Assembly: GCF_030445035.2 (NCBI RefSeq)
Contig: NC_080688.1
Location: 60,215,949-60,279,948, forward strand
Length of the DNA: 64,000 bases
Reading direction: 5' to 3'
From: Dasypus novemcinctus
Taxonomy: Eukaryota > Chordata > Mammalia > Cingulata > Dasypodidae
Position 1 is the first letter of the stretch; every line of letters begins with the position of its first letter. The notes below the pieces were generated by a model that saw only the letters and a list, made by a program, of their open reading frames with translations, was not told the origin of the DNA and did not search any database. Positions 12,473 to 23,294 of the stretch are shown piece after piece. Position numbers and translations under genes: made by a program.

Positions 12473-13045
12473 TTAAGTTCTTTGTAGAGGTGAAGAGACA
12501 AAAGAACTAGAATCTAATCTTGCGGTAGGAACTCAGTATTGCAAAAGGGGATAGAGGCAGCATATTTTAGGATCTTGGCAGAAACCAAAATGGACTGTTT
12601 TATGGTCAACAAAATGGTCTGTGGGGATTCTAAATTTGGGACATATGCTAAGTTGGAATGAGGGTACTGAACTATTTGTATAAACTATGGAGACGGGACA
12701 AGCACCCTTAGGCAGCCTGTGTGGTGTGTCCACATTTCTCTCAGAAGGACTGGTCTTGACTCCTTCTTCAGGTAGTTGCTGTTGTTGAGTTTCCTGTTGT
12801 TTTTGCTGAATATGCTTATATTTTTCTTTCATGAGTTTTGCTCTATGATTCTAGAACCAATCCTGCAGTACTATTGGATGTATACCCATTTTAAAGACCA
12901 TTTCTTTCTGAAGACCAGGGTTTGGGTATGGGTTCTTATTGAACAAGATCTTCAAATCTTCTGGTTGTTTTTCAGTGCACACAGTTCATTTCCTTTGCTG
13001 ATGCCTCTGATGCTTGCCTTTGCAATGCCAAGAGGTGGCAGTCAA
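12473..13045 (-). pseudogene. DPRX: DPRX (divergent-paired related homeobox) retropseudogene
   Basis: Read on the minus strand, one frame from about 13,021 to a TAA at 12,473-12,475 follows the eutherian homeobox protein DPRX over about 182 codons, close to the family's roughly 190 residues. The homeodomain shows the NPYPNP loop, a QKEM helix, 'MGIHPIVLQDWF' and 'NHRAKL', followed by the KYKHIQQKQ linker and a C-terminal stretch ending in 'CCLYPLL'. Three in-frame stops break it: TGA at 12,986-12,988 before the homeodomain core, TAG at 12,851-12,853 right after the WF of helix 3, and TGA at 12,533-12,535 near the C terminus. No start ATG is visible at the expected place (about 13,045). The homeobox is continuous without an intron, which points to a reverse-transcribed mRNA. 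DPRX acts as a transcription factor in early embryos and is known for many retrocopies in primates. This copy cannot encode a working protein. Confidence 0.85.
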
Positions 13046-13179
13046 CACCTAGAATGAGTGATTAAAAGTCATCACTAGCATCGCCAGATGGGGATACATG
13101 ATATGGTGTGACTCCTGATGTGATGGGAGAGGAGCACCTTTAGGAAGATCCCTGAGCCAGTCATCTTTTACTCTTGGTA

Positions 13180-13841
13180 TGTTTAGGTGTTCAAATCCAG
13201 AGACCTTGGTTGGCTTTTATAATAGGAATTTATTAGGGTAAAAGCTTACTGTTCTGAGGTGTGAAAATGTTCCAGTCAAGGCCACATCAGAGATATTGTT
13301 TCACTGAGACTGGCTGCTGACAGACCCTGGACACCTGCCATATGACAAGACAAAATGGTGTCTCTCTGTCCGGGCCTCTACCTTCTCTTCTAGGCTGCTT
13401 TCTCTCTGAGCTCAGCTGTGGGTGATCAAGCACAAGGAAGGCCTCCACTCTTCAGCTTTGACCTCTTCCATGGGTCTAGCCTCTGGGCGGCCTATTTACA
13501 TGCCTCAGTACTCTGCTGATTCCAGTCTCCAGCCTCTCTTTCAGCCTCTAGGGGCTTCTCTAGTCCTCTCTCACGTGGCAGGGTAAAATGGAAGCTATCT
13601 TTCTCTCTTTCTGCTTTCAGTTCTCAGTTTATACATGATTCCAGCAAGAGGGTGAAGACTCAACCTGGGTCATGCCTCTCTTGTAGTCCAATCAAAGGCC
13701 TTAAAGTGATCTAATAAACGTGATCTAATCAAAGATCCTTTCACTGAATCTAATGCAATCAAAGGAGACAATACCCACAAGCATGGATTAGCACAAAAAA
13801 CATGAGTTTTTCTGGGATTCACAAAACTTCAGACTGTCACA
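13180..13841 (-). mobile_element. Xenarthran ERVL/MaLR-like solo LTR, reversed
   Basis: On the minus strand it starts 'tgtgacagtctgaagtttt' and near its 3' end carries 'ctaataaattcctattata' followed by 'aaagccaacc'. The same AATAAA-plus-'aaaagccaacc' arrangement and a similar 5' start occur in the LTR at 57,502-58,126, so the two are related. No target duplication is evident and no internal region is attached. Naming the family needs a repeat library. Confidence 0.65.
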
Positions 13842-13868
13842 AGTTGCAAAATGAAAACATATCAAAAC

Positions 13869-13879
13869 ATCTGTGCACA
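13869..13879 (+). repeat. Target-site duplication, left copy
   Basis: atctgtgcaca, repeated exactly at 15,036-15,046 directly after the A-rich tail of the inserted element. It marks the insertion point. Confidence 0.9.
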
Positions 13880-15035
13880 TATAATATTCCCCCCAGCGTG
13901 GGACATGACACCCGGGGATGAGCCTCCCTGGCACCGAGGGATCACGACCAAATATCAGCTGAAGATGCAACTAGAAAATGACCTTGAATTAAAGGTTCAA
14001 TGCGGATCAGCAGAATATCCCTGTCTACATATAATAACATGACTTCAAAATGCTGTTTGACCTAATTTAAGGGGGAAATAGAAAGGAGAAATGAGTTTAT
14101 ATGGCTACGAGTCTCTAAAAAAGAGTCTGGAGGTGGTCAGAAGGAATGCCCTTATGCACAACTTAGCAGAGTCTAAGAGACAGATAAAGTAGATACAACC
14201 CCAGGTATTGGTTCTATTGAGGGATAAAGAGACCCACGGGTTTTATGGTCATGGCAGATGGGGTTCACTGCCATGTCAGATGGCCCTTCTTTGGAGCTGG
14301 TGTTTCTGTGTGATGGAACTGGACTCAGATGTGATCTCTTTTCACAAGTCTTTCATGCTACTTTACTGGAATTGTAGTTGGTGCTGGGGTTTAAGATATA
14401 TCTAGGGGATTTGAATCTCTGGACTGACAATATGATAGCCAGGCCCTGAGCCTCAACAGACTTCAGCTCCTATACTCTGATTTATTGGACTTACCCCACT
14501 CAGCTAACATGGAGTTGAAGAAGGTCAACCACCACACCATGGAGCCTAGAGTGCCTACAACTGAAAGCAGGAGGATTGCATCCAGTATCCATGTGGAATC
14601 TAAGCCCCCACTTGACATAGATGTGCAATGGACACAACCAATCCAATGTCCACAGAGAAAATGTGGCATTGGTGTGGGAAGGGTGGCCATGGTGGCTGCT
14701 GGGTGCAGGGAATGGGAGGAAGAGATGAGATGGGGAGGCATTTTCGGGACATGGAGTTGTCCTGGGTGGTACTTCACAGACAACTACGGGACATTGTAGA
14801 TCCCCCCAGGGCCCACTGGATGGAACGTGGGAGAGTGTGGGCTATGATGTGGACCATTGACTATGGGGTGCAGCGATGCTCAGAGATGTACTTACCAGGT
14901 GCAATGGATGTGTCATGATGATGGGAGAGAGTGTTACTGTGGGGGGAGTGGGGGGTGGGGGCGGTGGGGTTGAATGGGACCTCATATTTTTGGAATGTAA
15001 TATTTTTTAAAAAAATAAAAAAATAAAAAAAAAAA
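13880..15035 (+). mobile_element. Young L1-type 3' end insertion
   Basis: An 1.16-kb insertion bounded by a perfect 11-bp target duplication and ending in a nearly pure A-rich tail (15,006-15,035). It opens with 'ccccccagcgtgggacatga' and closes with 'gggacctcatatttttgg' before the tail. I read it as the long 3' UTR of a xenarthran L1, 5'-truncated. It contains no ORF2 sequence, so the link to L1 rests on the tail, the duplication and my memory of the family. Open frames in both directions (14,463-14,783 minus; 14,485-14,799 and 14,628-14,918 plus) overlap and show no domain. The same terminal 45 bp follows the U6 copy at 45 kb. Confidence 0.75.
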
Positions 15036-15046
15036 ATCTGTGCACA
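15036..15046 (+). repeat. Target-site duplication, right copy
   Basis: atctgtgcaca, identical to 13,869-13,879. Confidence 0.9.
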
Positions 15047-15099
15047 AAGTAAAGAGGAGGGTAGGCAAGGGCATAGAGGTGGCCAGTGAACTGATTTCC

Positions 15100-15175
15100 C
15101 CAGCAAAGGCCATAAGAGCAAAACTGAAGTTTTCCTGAGCATGAAGAAATTCTGCCTCAAGACTGCAGCATCAGA
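15100..15175 (+). repeat. MLT2-type LTR middle fragment
   Basis: 'aagagcaaaactgaagttt' then 'gaaattctgcctcaagactg' and 'cagcatcagactc' match the middle of an MLT2 (ERVL) LTR. It is short and diverged. Confidence 0.6.
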
Positions 15176-15329
15176 CTCACTTAATGAGAAGGAGGGTATT
15201 GGTCTCCCACCCTGGGGAGTCCTTATATGTTCCCAGATAAAGGGGCAGGGGTCTCTTGAGAGCATACACAGTGCCAAATAGGGAAGGACAGGCCAGTATG
15301 TCAAGCCTTCAATGTTGTTGCAAGTAACT

Positions 15330-15790
15330 ATGAATCTGGTCCTTCAATGAGTTAATCTTGGTGGTTACTGTGGATCCCAAAGGGAGAGGGAGGGAGGAAT
15401 AGAATAGATGGAACACGAGACACTTTTGGGGTGATGGAATTGTTCTATAAGATCTTGCAATGATGGATACAGACCATGTCAAACTTCATCAAAATCTATA
15501 AAAGTGTGTGGCCCAATGTAAATAATTGACCATGGTTAGTAGCAATGTTTCAATATTTGTACATCAATTGTAGCAAATGTACCATCCACATGTAAAATGT
15601 TATTAATAGTGGAAAGAGGAAAAGGGAGAGGATGTTGGGTATATGGGAATCACCTGTATTCTGTACATGACTTTTCTGTAGCCTAAAGCTTCTTTGAAGA
15701 CAAAATGAAAAAATAAGACACTGGGCAAGTAAATGGAAGCAAATGTCACTGTACACACAAGACAACAGATTCTACAATGATGAAAGCATG
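15330..15790 (+). repeat. L1 3' UTR, older copy
   Basis: Carries 'ggtggttactgtggatccc', 'tggggtgatggaattgttct', 'tacatcaattgtagcaaatg', 'gtatatgggaatcacctgt' and 'tagcctaaagcttctttga' before an A-rich end. The last three blocks recur in the L1 ends at 17,380-17,545 and 47,211-47,386, so these are related forward L1 tails. Confidence 0.65.
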
Positions 15791-15899
15791 ATGTTAAAAA
15801 TTTTTTAACTTTATTTTTTTATTTTCAAATTTAAATTTTTTAAAAATTTTATTCATTATTTTAAAAACCTTCATTATCATATCATTTTCCTATTAATTG

Positions 15900-17545
15900 T
15901 ATTCAGTTATTTTGTTGGTTTCAATTTTGAAGAATTTTTGGATCACAGAAGGGTTACAACTGTGGCAAGGGAGCATCATTTGTGTGGGGTGTCAGAGATG
16001 AGGGATTCATACCAGGAAGTTCACATGGGGCATACCCATAAGGTATATGAAAGAGTTCAAGTATTCAGGAGGCATTGTCACAATAGGTGGAAATTCACAC
16101 AATAACCAAAGAAATATTGAATTCCCATCCTGGAGAGCTCTGCCACATTCTCTACTGGGGAAGCAAGAATCTGCTGAGTATAGGGACAGGGACTAGTGAA
16201 GGAGGATGAACCATTGATGGGTCTTTGATATTGATGACTGTACTTAAGAACCTTTACTTTTGAAATTGAAACTTAACATAGTATTATAGGGTATCAAAAC
16301 ATTACCTCCTGAGAGCCTCATTGTTGCTCAAATGTGGCCTCTCTCTAAGCCAAAACTTGGTATATGAAGGCATTATCTTCCCCCCAGTGTGGGACACGTC
16401 TTCTGGGGATAAGCCTTCTTGGCACTCAGGGATTATTACCAAGCACCAACTAGCAATGAAACTGGAAAAAGACCCTGACCAAAAAGGGAGAAGTGTAAGG
16501 ACAAATGAATTTTTATGGCTAAGAGACTTCAAAGTGAGTAGGAAGGTCATTCCAGAGGTTACACTTATGCACATCTCAGCAGGATCTCATTGACTGCCAC
16601 AGTAAATATTGCCTTAAATAGCAGGAATCCTGGGCTCTGGAGACATCCAGACACTATAGGCAGGGTTGAAAGCTCAGAAATTTGGCACCCTGCCAGTGGG
16701 CCCTACTTTGAAATTTATGCTCCACAGTGTGATAGTATTGGACTCAGTTGTGTTTTCCCTACACATGACTCTGATGTCCCCCTCCTTAAACCTCTAGTTA
16801 GTACTAAAGTTGATAGTTGTATGTCCAAGAGACCCAAATCTTTGGACTTCCCATGTGCCAGCTGGGCCCTGAATCTCAACAGACTTGCAACAACTACTCT
16901 CCAATTCATTGGACTCACCTAGAACAACTAACAAGGAGATGATGACTGACAATGACATCCCAGGGAATGGAGAGTCTGTAACTGCAAGCAAGAAAGTCCC
17001 ATCCATCTGCCCCAAGGGATCTAAGCCCCCTCTCAATTAGAGGTAGAGTGGGCATCACCAATAGAAAATCCTCAGGGATGGGGAATGGATGATGGACTAG
17101 AGTAGACTTACAGTAGTTCTGTTGACTTGTGTTCCTAGCAATGGAAGAACTTTTATCACTGATGTGGAGGCAATGGCCACTGGAGGTTCTGAGGAGAGAG
17201 AGAGGAAAAAATAGGTGTAATGTGGGGGCATTTTCAGGACTTGGTAATTATCCTGAATGACATTGAAATGACAGGCCATTGTATATCTTGCAATAACTTG
17301 CAAAAATTTGTGGAAGATAGTGTGAACTACAATGTAAACTATAATCATTACTTAGTGGCAATGCCTCAAGAAGTGTTCATCAATTGTAGCTAACGTACCA
17401 CAATAATGAAGGATGCCGTTGATGTGGGAAAATATGGAAGGGCTAGGGAGGAAAGAATATGGAAATCCCCTATATTTTTTGTGTAATATTTATGCAATCT
17501 AAGTTTCTTTTAAAAAAATAGAAAAGTATATTAAAAAAAAAAAAG
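15900..17545 (+). repeat. Older relative of the 13.88-kb L1-type 3' region
   Basis: From 16,380 it follows the young insertion block by block: 'ccccccagtgtgggacac' against its cccccagcgtgggacatg, then 'gggattattaccaag', a 'cctgaatctcaacagactt' block, 'ggcattttcaggact', and a final 'caattgtagctaacgtacc' tail with A-rich end at 17,508-17,545. The segment 15,900-16,380 probably belongs to the same element and shows what lies upstream in a longer copy. It is heavily substituted. The overlapping opposite frames at 16,302-16,593 and 16,590-17,036 are element sequence. Confidence 0.6.
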
Positions 17546-17599
17546 ATGCAGCATCAGCTCTTACCTGGGGTTTATTATTTACTATTACTATCTTCCTTC

Positions 17600-18130
17600 A
17601 TTTTCTACATTCTCTAAAATAAGTGTTGATACTAATGATAATAGCAGACATTTTTGTCCTATTTCTGATTTAAAACCAACTTTAGCATTTTTGCATTTAT
17701 GATGTTATACTGTGTTGTGCTTTCATAATGCTTCACAGTTACTATTTCTGGACTTTACAAACTAAAGGTCTTAAATATTAATATTATTCGATGACTCTAC
17801 TTAGCCACCATTAATATGATCATAGACTTTTTATTCACTGATTGTCTTGATAAGTTTTTGGACATAGACACACTATTGCATTGCAGGAATAAATCCTACC
17901 ATTTTTATTTATTTTTATATTTTATTTTATTTTTTAAATCCTACCATTTTTAAAGCCTATTTTTCTTTTGATACTTGTCTAGACTTTATTTGATCTTTTA
18001 TATTTAGAATGATACATATATATTCCTAATTAAGATTGATCTCTATGTTTCATTTTTCTTTATTACCTTCTAAAAACTTTAGCGTGAAATAACTGGTGAC
18101 TTCAGAAAATTAATTGGAGAGCTTTCTATC
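17600..18130 (-). repeat. Ancient L1 ORF2 fragment, reversed
   Basis: Plus-strand blocks such as 'gacatttttgtcctatttctg' and 'ttgcattgcaggaataaatcc' match the reverse complement of L1 ORF2 in order. It is very degraded. Confidence 0.5.
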
Positions 18131-18599
18131 ATTTCTAATAGTGGGGGATCATTTATACCACATTGGAATTATCTATTCTTCCTTGATTAGATAGAATTCA
18201 GCTCTAAAACTATTTCAGTTAAAACAACTTTTGGCTTGCATTGTTCTTTTTGTTGTTAGTTTAGGTTTTATGTTTCATTTACTGTCATCTTTTATTATTT
18301 TTATTATCTTTATTATCTTTAGATTATTTTATTGTAAACTTTTTAAAAATTAAGTTAAATTCTGAAGACCTTTAAAATTACAAAATTTTAAATCAGGTTT
18401 ACTTGTTTCCCATTGGTTTTGGTAAGAAATTTTAGCCAGCATTATTGAGTGTGTATAAACTACTATTATTTCCTTAGCACTGTTAATCCATTGAAGTAAT
18501 TTTAATTAATATGAAAAATCCATCAAATTTACTTTGCCTGTGATTGGGTTGTACTTGGACATGTGACCAAATTCTGGCTGATGCGATATAAAGAGATGT
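18131..18599. other. AT-rich unassigned sequence
   Basis: No gene seen. May continue the L1 debris on its left. Confidence 0.4.
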
Positions 18600-19667
18600 T
18601 GTAGCAGTTTGATATGGTTATGAATTCCAAAAATAGATGTTGGATTATGTTTGTAATCTGGTCTATTACTGGGAGTGATTGAGTTATGATTAGGGCTTTG
18701 ATTAGGCCACATAATTAGGACGTTGAGGGAAGTGGACTTGGCCTAATGGATAGGGTGTCCACCTACCACATGGGAGGTCCGCAGTTCAAACCCTGGGCCT
18801 CCTTGACCCGTGTGGAGCTGGCCCACATGTAGTGCTGATGCATGCAAGGAGTGCCATGCCACACAGGGGTGTCCCCCGAGTAGGAGAGCCCCACATGCAA
18901 GGAGTGCACCCTGTAAGGACAGCCACCTAGCACAAAAGAAAGTGCAGCCTGCCCAAGAATGGTGCCACACACAGGAGAGCTGGCACAAGATGACACAACA
19001 AAAAGAAACAGATTCTCGGTGCCAATGATAAAGATAGAAGCAGTCACAGAAGAACACACAGCAAATGGACACAGAGAGCAGACATCTGGGGTGGGGGGGG
19101 CAGGGAAGGGAGAGAAATAAATAAATAATTAAAAAAATAATAAAAAATAAAAAAAATTAGGGCATTGAATTTCCACCCCTTGGTGGGTGGGGACTCACAG
19201 ATAAAAGGCACAGCAAAGGACAGAGTTGAGGGTTTCTGATGTTGGAGTTTTGATGTTGGAGTTTGATGCTGAGCCCTTCAGCTGGAGCCCTGGGGAGTAA
19301 GCTCACAGAGGAAAGAGAAGCAAGCCCTGGGAAGAGGGAACCTGAGCCAGGAGAAGAACACAGATGAATAGAGACAGCTCCTTAGGCAGAAACCTCAAGG
19401 AGAGAGACAGAGCTATTTACCTGATAGTCTACAGCTGACCTTGTAGAGAAAACAGAGGAACTGAGCCCAGAAGAATCCAGGAAGCCTGAACCCTTACAGA
19501 AGTTGGTAGCCATCTTGCTCCAACAAGTGGAAATAGACTTTGGTGAGGGAAGTAACTTACACTTTATGGCCTAGTATCTATAAACTCCCACCCCCAAAAA
19601 ATACCTTTTATAAAAGCCAACAGGCTCCTGGTATTTTGCATCAGCACCCCTTTGGCTGACTAGTATA
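18600..19667 (+). mobile_element. Solo LTR split by a DAS-SINE
   Basis: Starts 'tgtagcagtttgatatggtt' and ends '...ggctgactagtata', the same ends (TG...TA) as the reversed copy at 54,375-54,905. Shared internal landmarks are 'ttggtgggtggggactcac', the repeated 'tgatgttggagtttt', 'gaggaaagagaagcaagcc' and 'ggctgactag'. Without the SINE it is about 626 bp. Flanking pentamers gatgt and catgt (one mismatch) fit a 5-bp target duplication, as for ERVL-type elements. No internal region is present. Confidence 0.75.
18727..19154 (+). mobile_element. DAS-SINE (long chimeric type) inside the LTR
   Basis: Head 'gggaagtggacttggcctaa' with A-box-like and B-box-like (gcagttcaaacc) regions, then the non-tRNA body and an A-rich end. 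A 14-bp target duplication with two mismatches (aattaggacgttga at 18,713-18,726; aattagggcattga at 19,155-19,168) lies within the LTR, so the SINE is younger than the LTR. Reverse frames at 18,743-19,072 are SINE sequence. Confidence 0.9.
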
Positions 19668-20039
19668 CATGTCTATGGAGGGATTTGAGAGGAAAATCTT
19701 TTTGTTTTTATAAAGAGATCAGCTGGAAGGGATGCTGACATATCTGAATGTGATACCTGATTATGAAGGTACCCTCTTGAGAACAAATCTAACCAACAGA
19801 GGATGGCATGGCAGATAAAGAGAAGAAATTCAGGGCCTTGATGAGGTACTTGAATAATTGATTTAATCCCCAAAGTGTCCTATTTTAGGATTCCTTGTTA
19901 TAGAGATTATTAAAACAATTTAAATAGCTATGGAAAAGAAAACAAAAATCAAACAAACAACAACAAAAATTTAAATCTGGGTTCTGTGTGATACTTTCAT
20001 TCAAACAATCTTAACAGACATAGATGTACTAATTTACAT
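19668..20039. other. Unassigned sequence
   Basis: No gene seen. A short (CAAA)-rich run lies at about 19,938-19,970. Confidence 0.45.
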
Positions 20040-21530
20040 TTTCTTTAGTTTGTAGACTGTAATTTAAGTTTTGATTTTCTTATCTGCCCCAAGAATTATT
20101 CAGCCAAGTTATCCTTAATTTGTAAGTTAATATTTGGAGATTTTTTTTTTTATTTTAAAAATTGCATTGGATTATTATCAGAGATTTTGGCCTATAAATC
20201 CTTCCTATTGAAAATGTAAGTTTTATTTATAGACAGGATGTGAATGATTACTATAATATTCCTGAATATAAGGAAAATGTATTTTCTCTTCTTGTAGACT
20301 GCAACAGTACATATATTGTATATGCAGACACATAAAATCTAGTTTATTGACTGTATTATCTATGCTTCTGTGCCCTCACTTATTTCTTGTCTATTATATC
20401 TTTGCAGTTCTTGAATGAGATACAATGAAATCTTCTCCCATAATTGCATTTTTATCAAGGTCAATGTGCATTTCTAATATTTTGCTTTATATTTTTATCT
20501 GCTATCTTCCCAGTGCATGCAACTTTATGACTTTCATATCTTCTTCATAAATTGCTCCTTCTATCAGTGTGTAATGTCCTTCAGTATCCTCTTCCTGTAA
20601 CCTTAAATCCCAACTTTCTTGATGTTAAGTCTATCATTCCTGATTTGTTTTGTTTGCATTTGTCTAGTATCTTTGCCATCTCTTTGTTCTCAAACTTTTT
20701 ATTCCTTTGTTTTAAGGATTCTTGCAAACAATATATAACTGGGTTTTATTTTTTATTCAGATTATCCTGCCTATTTGCAGTTAGTGTGGAAATTTATACC
20801 ATAGTATTTAATGGTTACTATTTAATTTACTTTTCTATGTCCTTATTTAAATATTTAAATTTTCCTCAATTTTGCTTCTTTAAGTTACTATTTATTCCAT
20901 TCTTTCTCTTGCTAAATCAGACGTTTTATTGACTTTCCATTTCTGTAGCAGTTTCCCTCACTTTCCCTATCATATATCATTATCTATTATTACATGTAAT
21001 ATATGCTTTTCCTTTTTCCATATCTTCCCATCCCAATAAGATGAACATTTATAATGTATTTATTTCTTCCCTTTCCCCTGTTATTTTACCACTAGTGGGG
21101 TTTGCTGAAATATTTTATTACTTTTGTATATTTATATTATTGCTATGTCTTTTTCCTGCAGTATGTCTTTTCTATTTCAAAAATCCACATTTAGTAATTA
21201 TATAGTAAATTTATAATAATTTTTTTATAATGGGTTTAGATTTGAGTATATTGCAAAGTTCTTTATCCATGATACTCCTCTTCTCTGTTTCATCCCCAAC
21301 ATTGAGATTTCAGTTTCGATTCATTTAGTATTTAATGTTCTTCCTTGGGTCATTTCCTTTGATGGATACTTGAGTAATATATTCTCTGATTCTTTGCATA
21401 TTCACAACTAACCTTTATTCATCTAATAGGTGAATAATATCTTGGCTTGGAATTGATTGCAAGTTAAGAGTCCTTTTAACGCAACAGACCAAAAATTATT
21501 TTTCCACTATCTTCTAACTCAAATTTAGTT
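20040..21530 (-). repeat. Ancient L1/HAL1 ORF2 remnant, reversed
   Basis: Several plus-strand blocks are reverse-complement L1 ORF2 in order: 'aagaattattcagccaa', 'tatttggagattttt', 'gaaatcttctcccataattg', 'gtgtaatgtccttcagtatc' and 'gatgttaagtctatcattcc'. The forward frame at 20,552-20,932 is chance translation of this repeat. Confidence 0.6.
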
Positions 21531-21770
21531 AGGTTGGTGAACTATTTCCCTATAAAACTAGATTTAAAGGAAAAAAAAGGGCTTTGCAGGCCATTAAGGT
21601 ACCTTTTGTTACTATTCAACTCTGTACTTGTAGTATAAAAGCAGTCATAGATAATACATAAACAAATAGTCTTTCTGTGTTCCAATAAAACTTTATTTAC
21701 AAAAATAGGCTGTGGGTAGGATTCGGCCCATAAGCCATTATTTGGAACTCTGTTTTAACTCCTATTCCAA
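21530..21770 (+). repeat. Ancient DNA transposon remnant (hAT-like)
   Basis: Reads 'gggctttgcaggccatta', 'tactattcaactctgtac', 'aaaagcagtcatagataata', 'gtgttccaataaaacttta' and 'ataagccattatttgg...ctg', the order of a common mammalian non-autonomous DNA transposon. The specific family is not recalled with certainty. Confidence 0.55.
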
Positions 21771-22592
21771 TGACAGTTGATTGCCTTATCTTTGTAGTAA
21801 CTTGTTCTTTTTTAAAACAATGTGGTTTTTTTTGCAAAATCTCTTCATCATTTCATTTAGAACAATGATAGTGTATGCCTAAGTGTATTTTTTTTTTTCT
21901 TTTCTCCTGCTTTGGAATTAAGTGAAATTTCAAACTGCACACTCAGATTATTCTTCAACTTAGGAAATTTATTTTCTATTATATGAATAAATTTTTGTCA
22001 CTTCAATGTTGTTGTAACAAACTGAAAACAGATTGAAATAGAAAGTAACAGTATTTGAAAGTAGGTTCCAAATGACAACAGTTTATTTATAGTCAATACA
22101 ATTTATTTGCTTGCTTAAATGTAGCTTCTAATATGGGCACACAACACATTTGAAGGTAGAAGATATCAAAGTCTTTAAAATTCATCAGCTGCGGAGCTGC
22201 TGGACTACAGACAAATACCTTTGAACAGGGAATTGGGGAGGCCCGCCTGGCAGGCTCTCAGTGAAGAATCTAAAGCCATCAGTGGTGGGAGGCAGTGGTA
22301 GGGCTGCAGGGTATCAGTGAGAAAGGCAGCAAATCTCACAATATGGGCTTGCAGGAGGCATACTGGGGTCTATCTCCCTCAACCTGATGCTCACTTGGGC
22401 AGAAACTTCTCTGGGTTTTTAGAAGGCATGCCATTCTAGACTGGCACTAAGCCAGTCCATATCATTTCTTCACACAAAAGTCTGGTTCTCACTTATTACA
22501 AAAGTATGGCTTTTTTTTTCCTTTCTGTTCAAGGTGAACATGCTAATATTTTCATGGTTTTCTTAATTTGTTTACATTTTGTTTGGTGGTCA
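21771..22592. other. Unassigned sequence
   Basis: AT-rich to 22,130, then a GC-richer stretch (22,190-22,460) with no recognised coding content. Confidence 0.45.
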
Positions 22593-22607
22593 AAACATGT
22601 TTATAAG

Positions 22608-23054
22608 GGAAGCAGATTTGGCTCAACTAATAAAGCATCCACTTACCACATGGGAGATCCAGGGCTGGAGGCCCTGACTTTGAACCCAGGGCCTCCTGAC
22701 CCATGTATTGAGTTGGCCCATGCACAGTGCTGATGAGCACAAGGAGTGCCGTGCCACGCAGAGACGTCCCCCACGTAGGGGAACCCCACCGTGCAAGGAA
22801 TATCCCCTGTAAGGAGAGCCACCCATGTGAAAAAAGTGCAGCCTGCCCAGTGGTGCCACACACAGGGAGAACTGACACAGCAAGATGACTCAACAAAAAA
22901 GAAACACAGATTCCCAGTGCCACTGACAAGAATCCAAGCAGACACAGAGCACACACAACGAATGGACACAGAGAGCAAACAATTGAGGGGAGAGCGGCAA
23001 GGGGAGAAAAATAATAAAGAAAGAAATAAATACATCTTTAAGAAAAACACTAAC
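22608..23054 (+). mobile_element. DAS-SINE (long chimeric type)
   Basis: Head 'ggaagcagatttggctcaac', tRNA-like part with 'cttaccacatgggagatcc', the long body with 'cacagagagcaaacaattg', and an A-rich tail. A 15-bp target duplication with one mismatch (aaacatgtttataag at 22,593-22,607; aaacgtgtttataag at 23,055-23,069) defines it. The tRNA-like half carries a small internal duplication relative to the other copies ('ccagggctggaggccctg' before the usual cccagggcctcc). Reverse frames at 22,623-23,056 are SINE sequence. Confidence 0.9.
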
Positions 23055-23294
23055 AAACGTGTTTATAAGTTTTGGAGATTCAAGATCACTAATATCATTT
23101 CAATAAACAACAATTTTACCTTCTTTTTCTTTTTTACTTTGTTCTTTTGGAATATGAATTATTTACATTTTAAGGTTTCTGAGTATTTGCCTACCACATA
23201 TCCTTTCTTTTTTGTTATGTTTTCTACCATTTTTAATTTTTTGTGTATTTTATTCCACTTGATCTTCTTCTAAGTCACACATTCATGTGTATTA

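Noticed and set aside
18743..19072. Long reverse frames of about 100 codons in the DAS-SINEs (also 10,376-10,759, 22,627-23,056)
   Set aside because: They fall exactly within SINEs of known structure and appear in several copies. The coding look is a by-product of the GC-rich tRNA-derived sequence.
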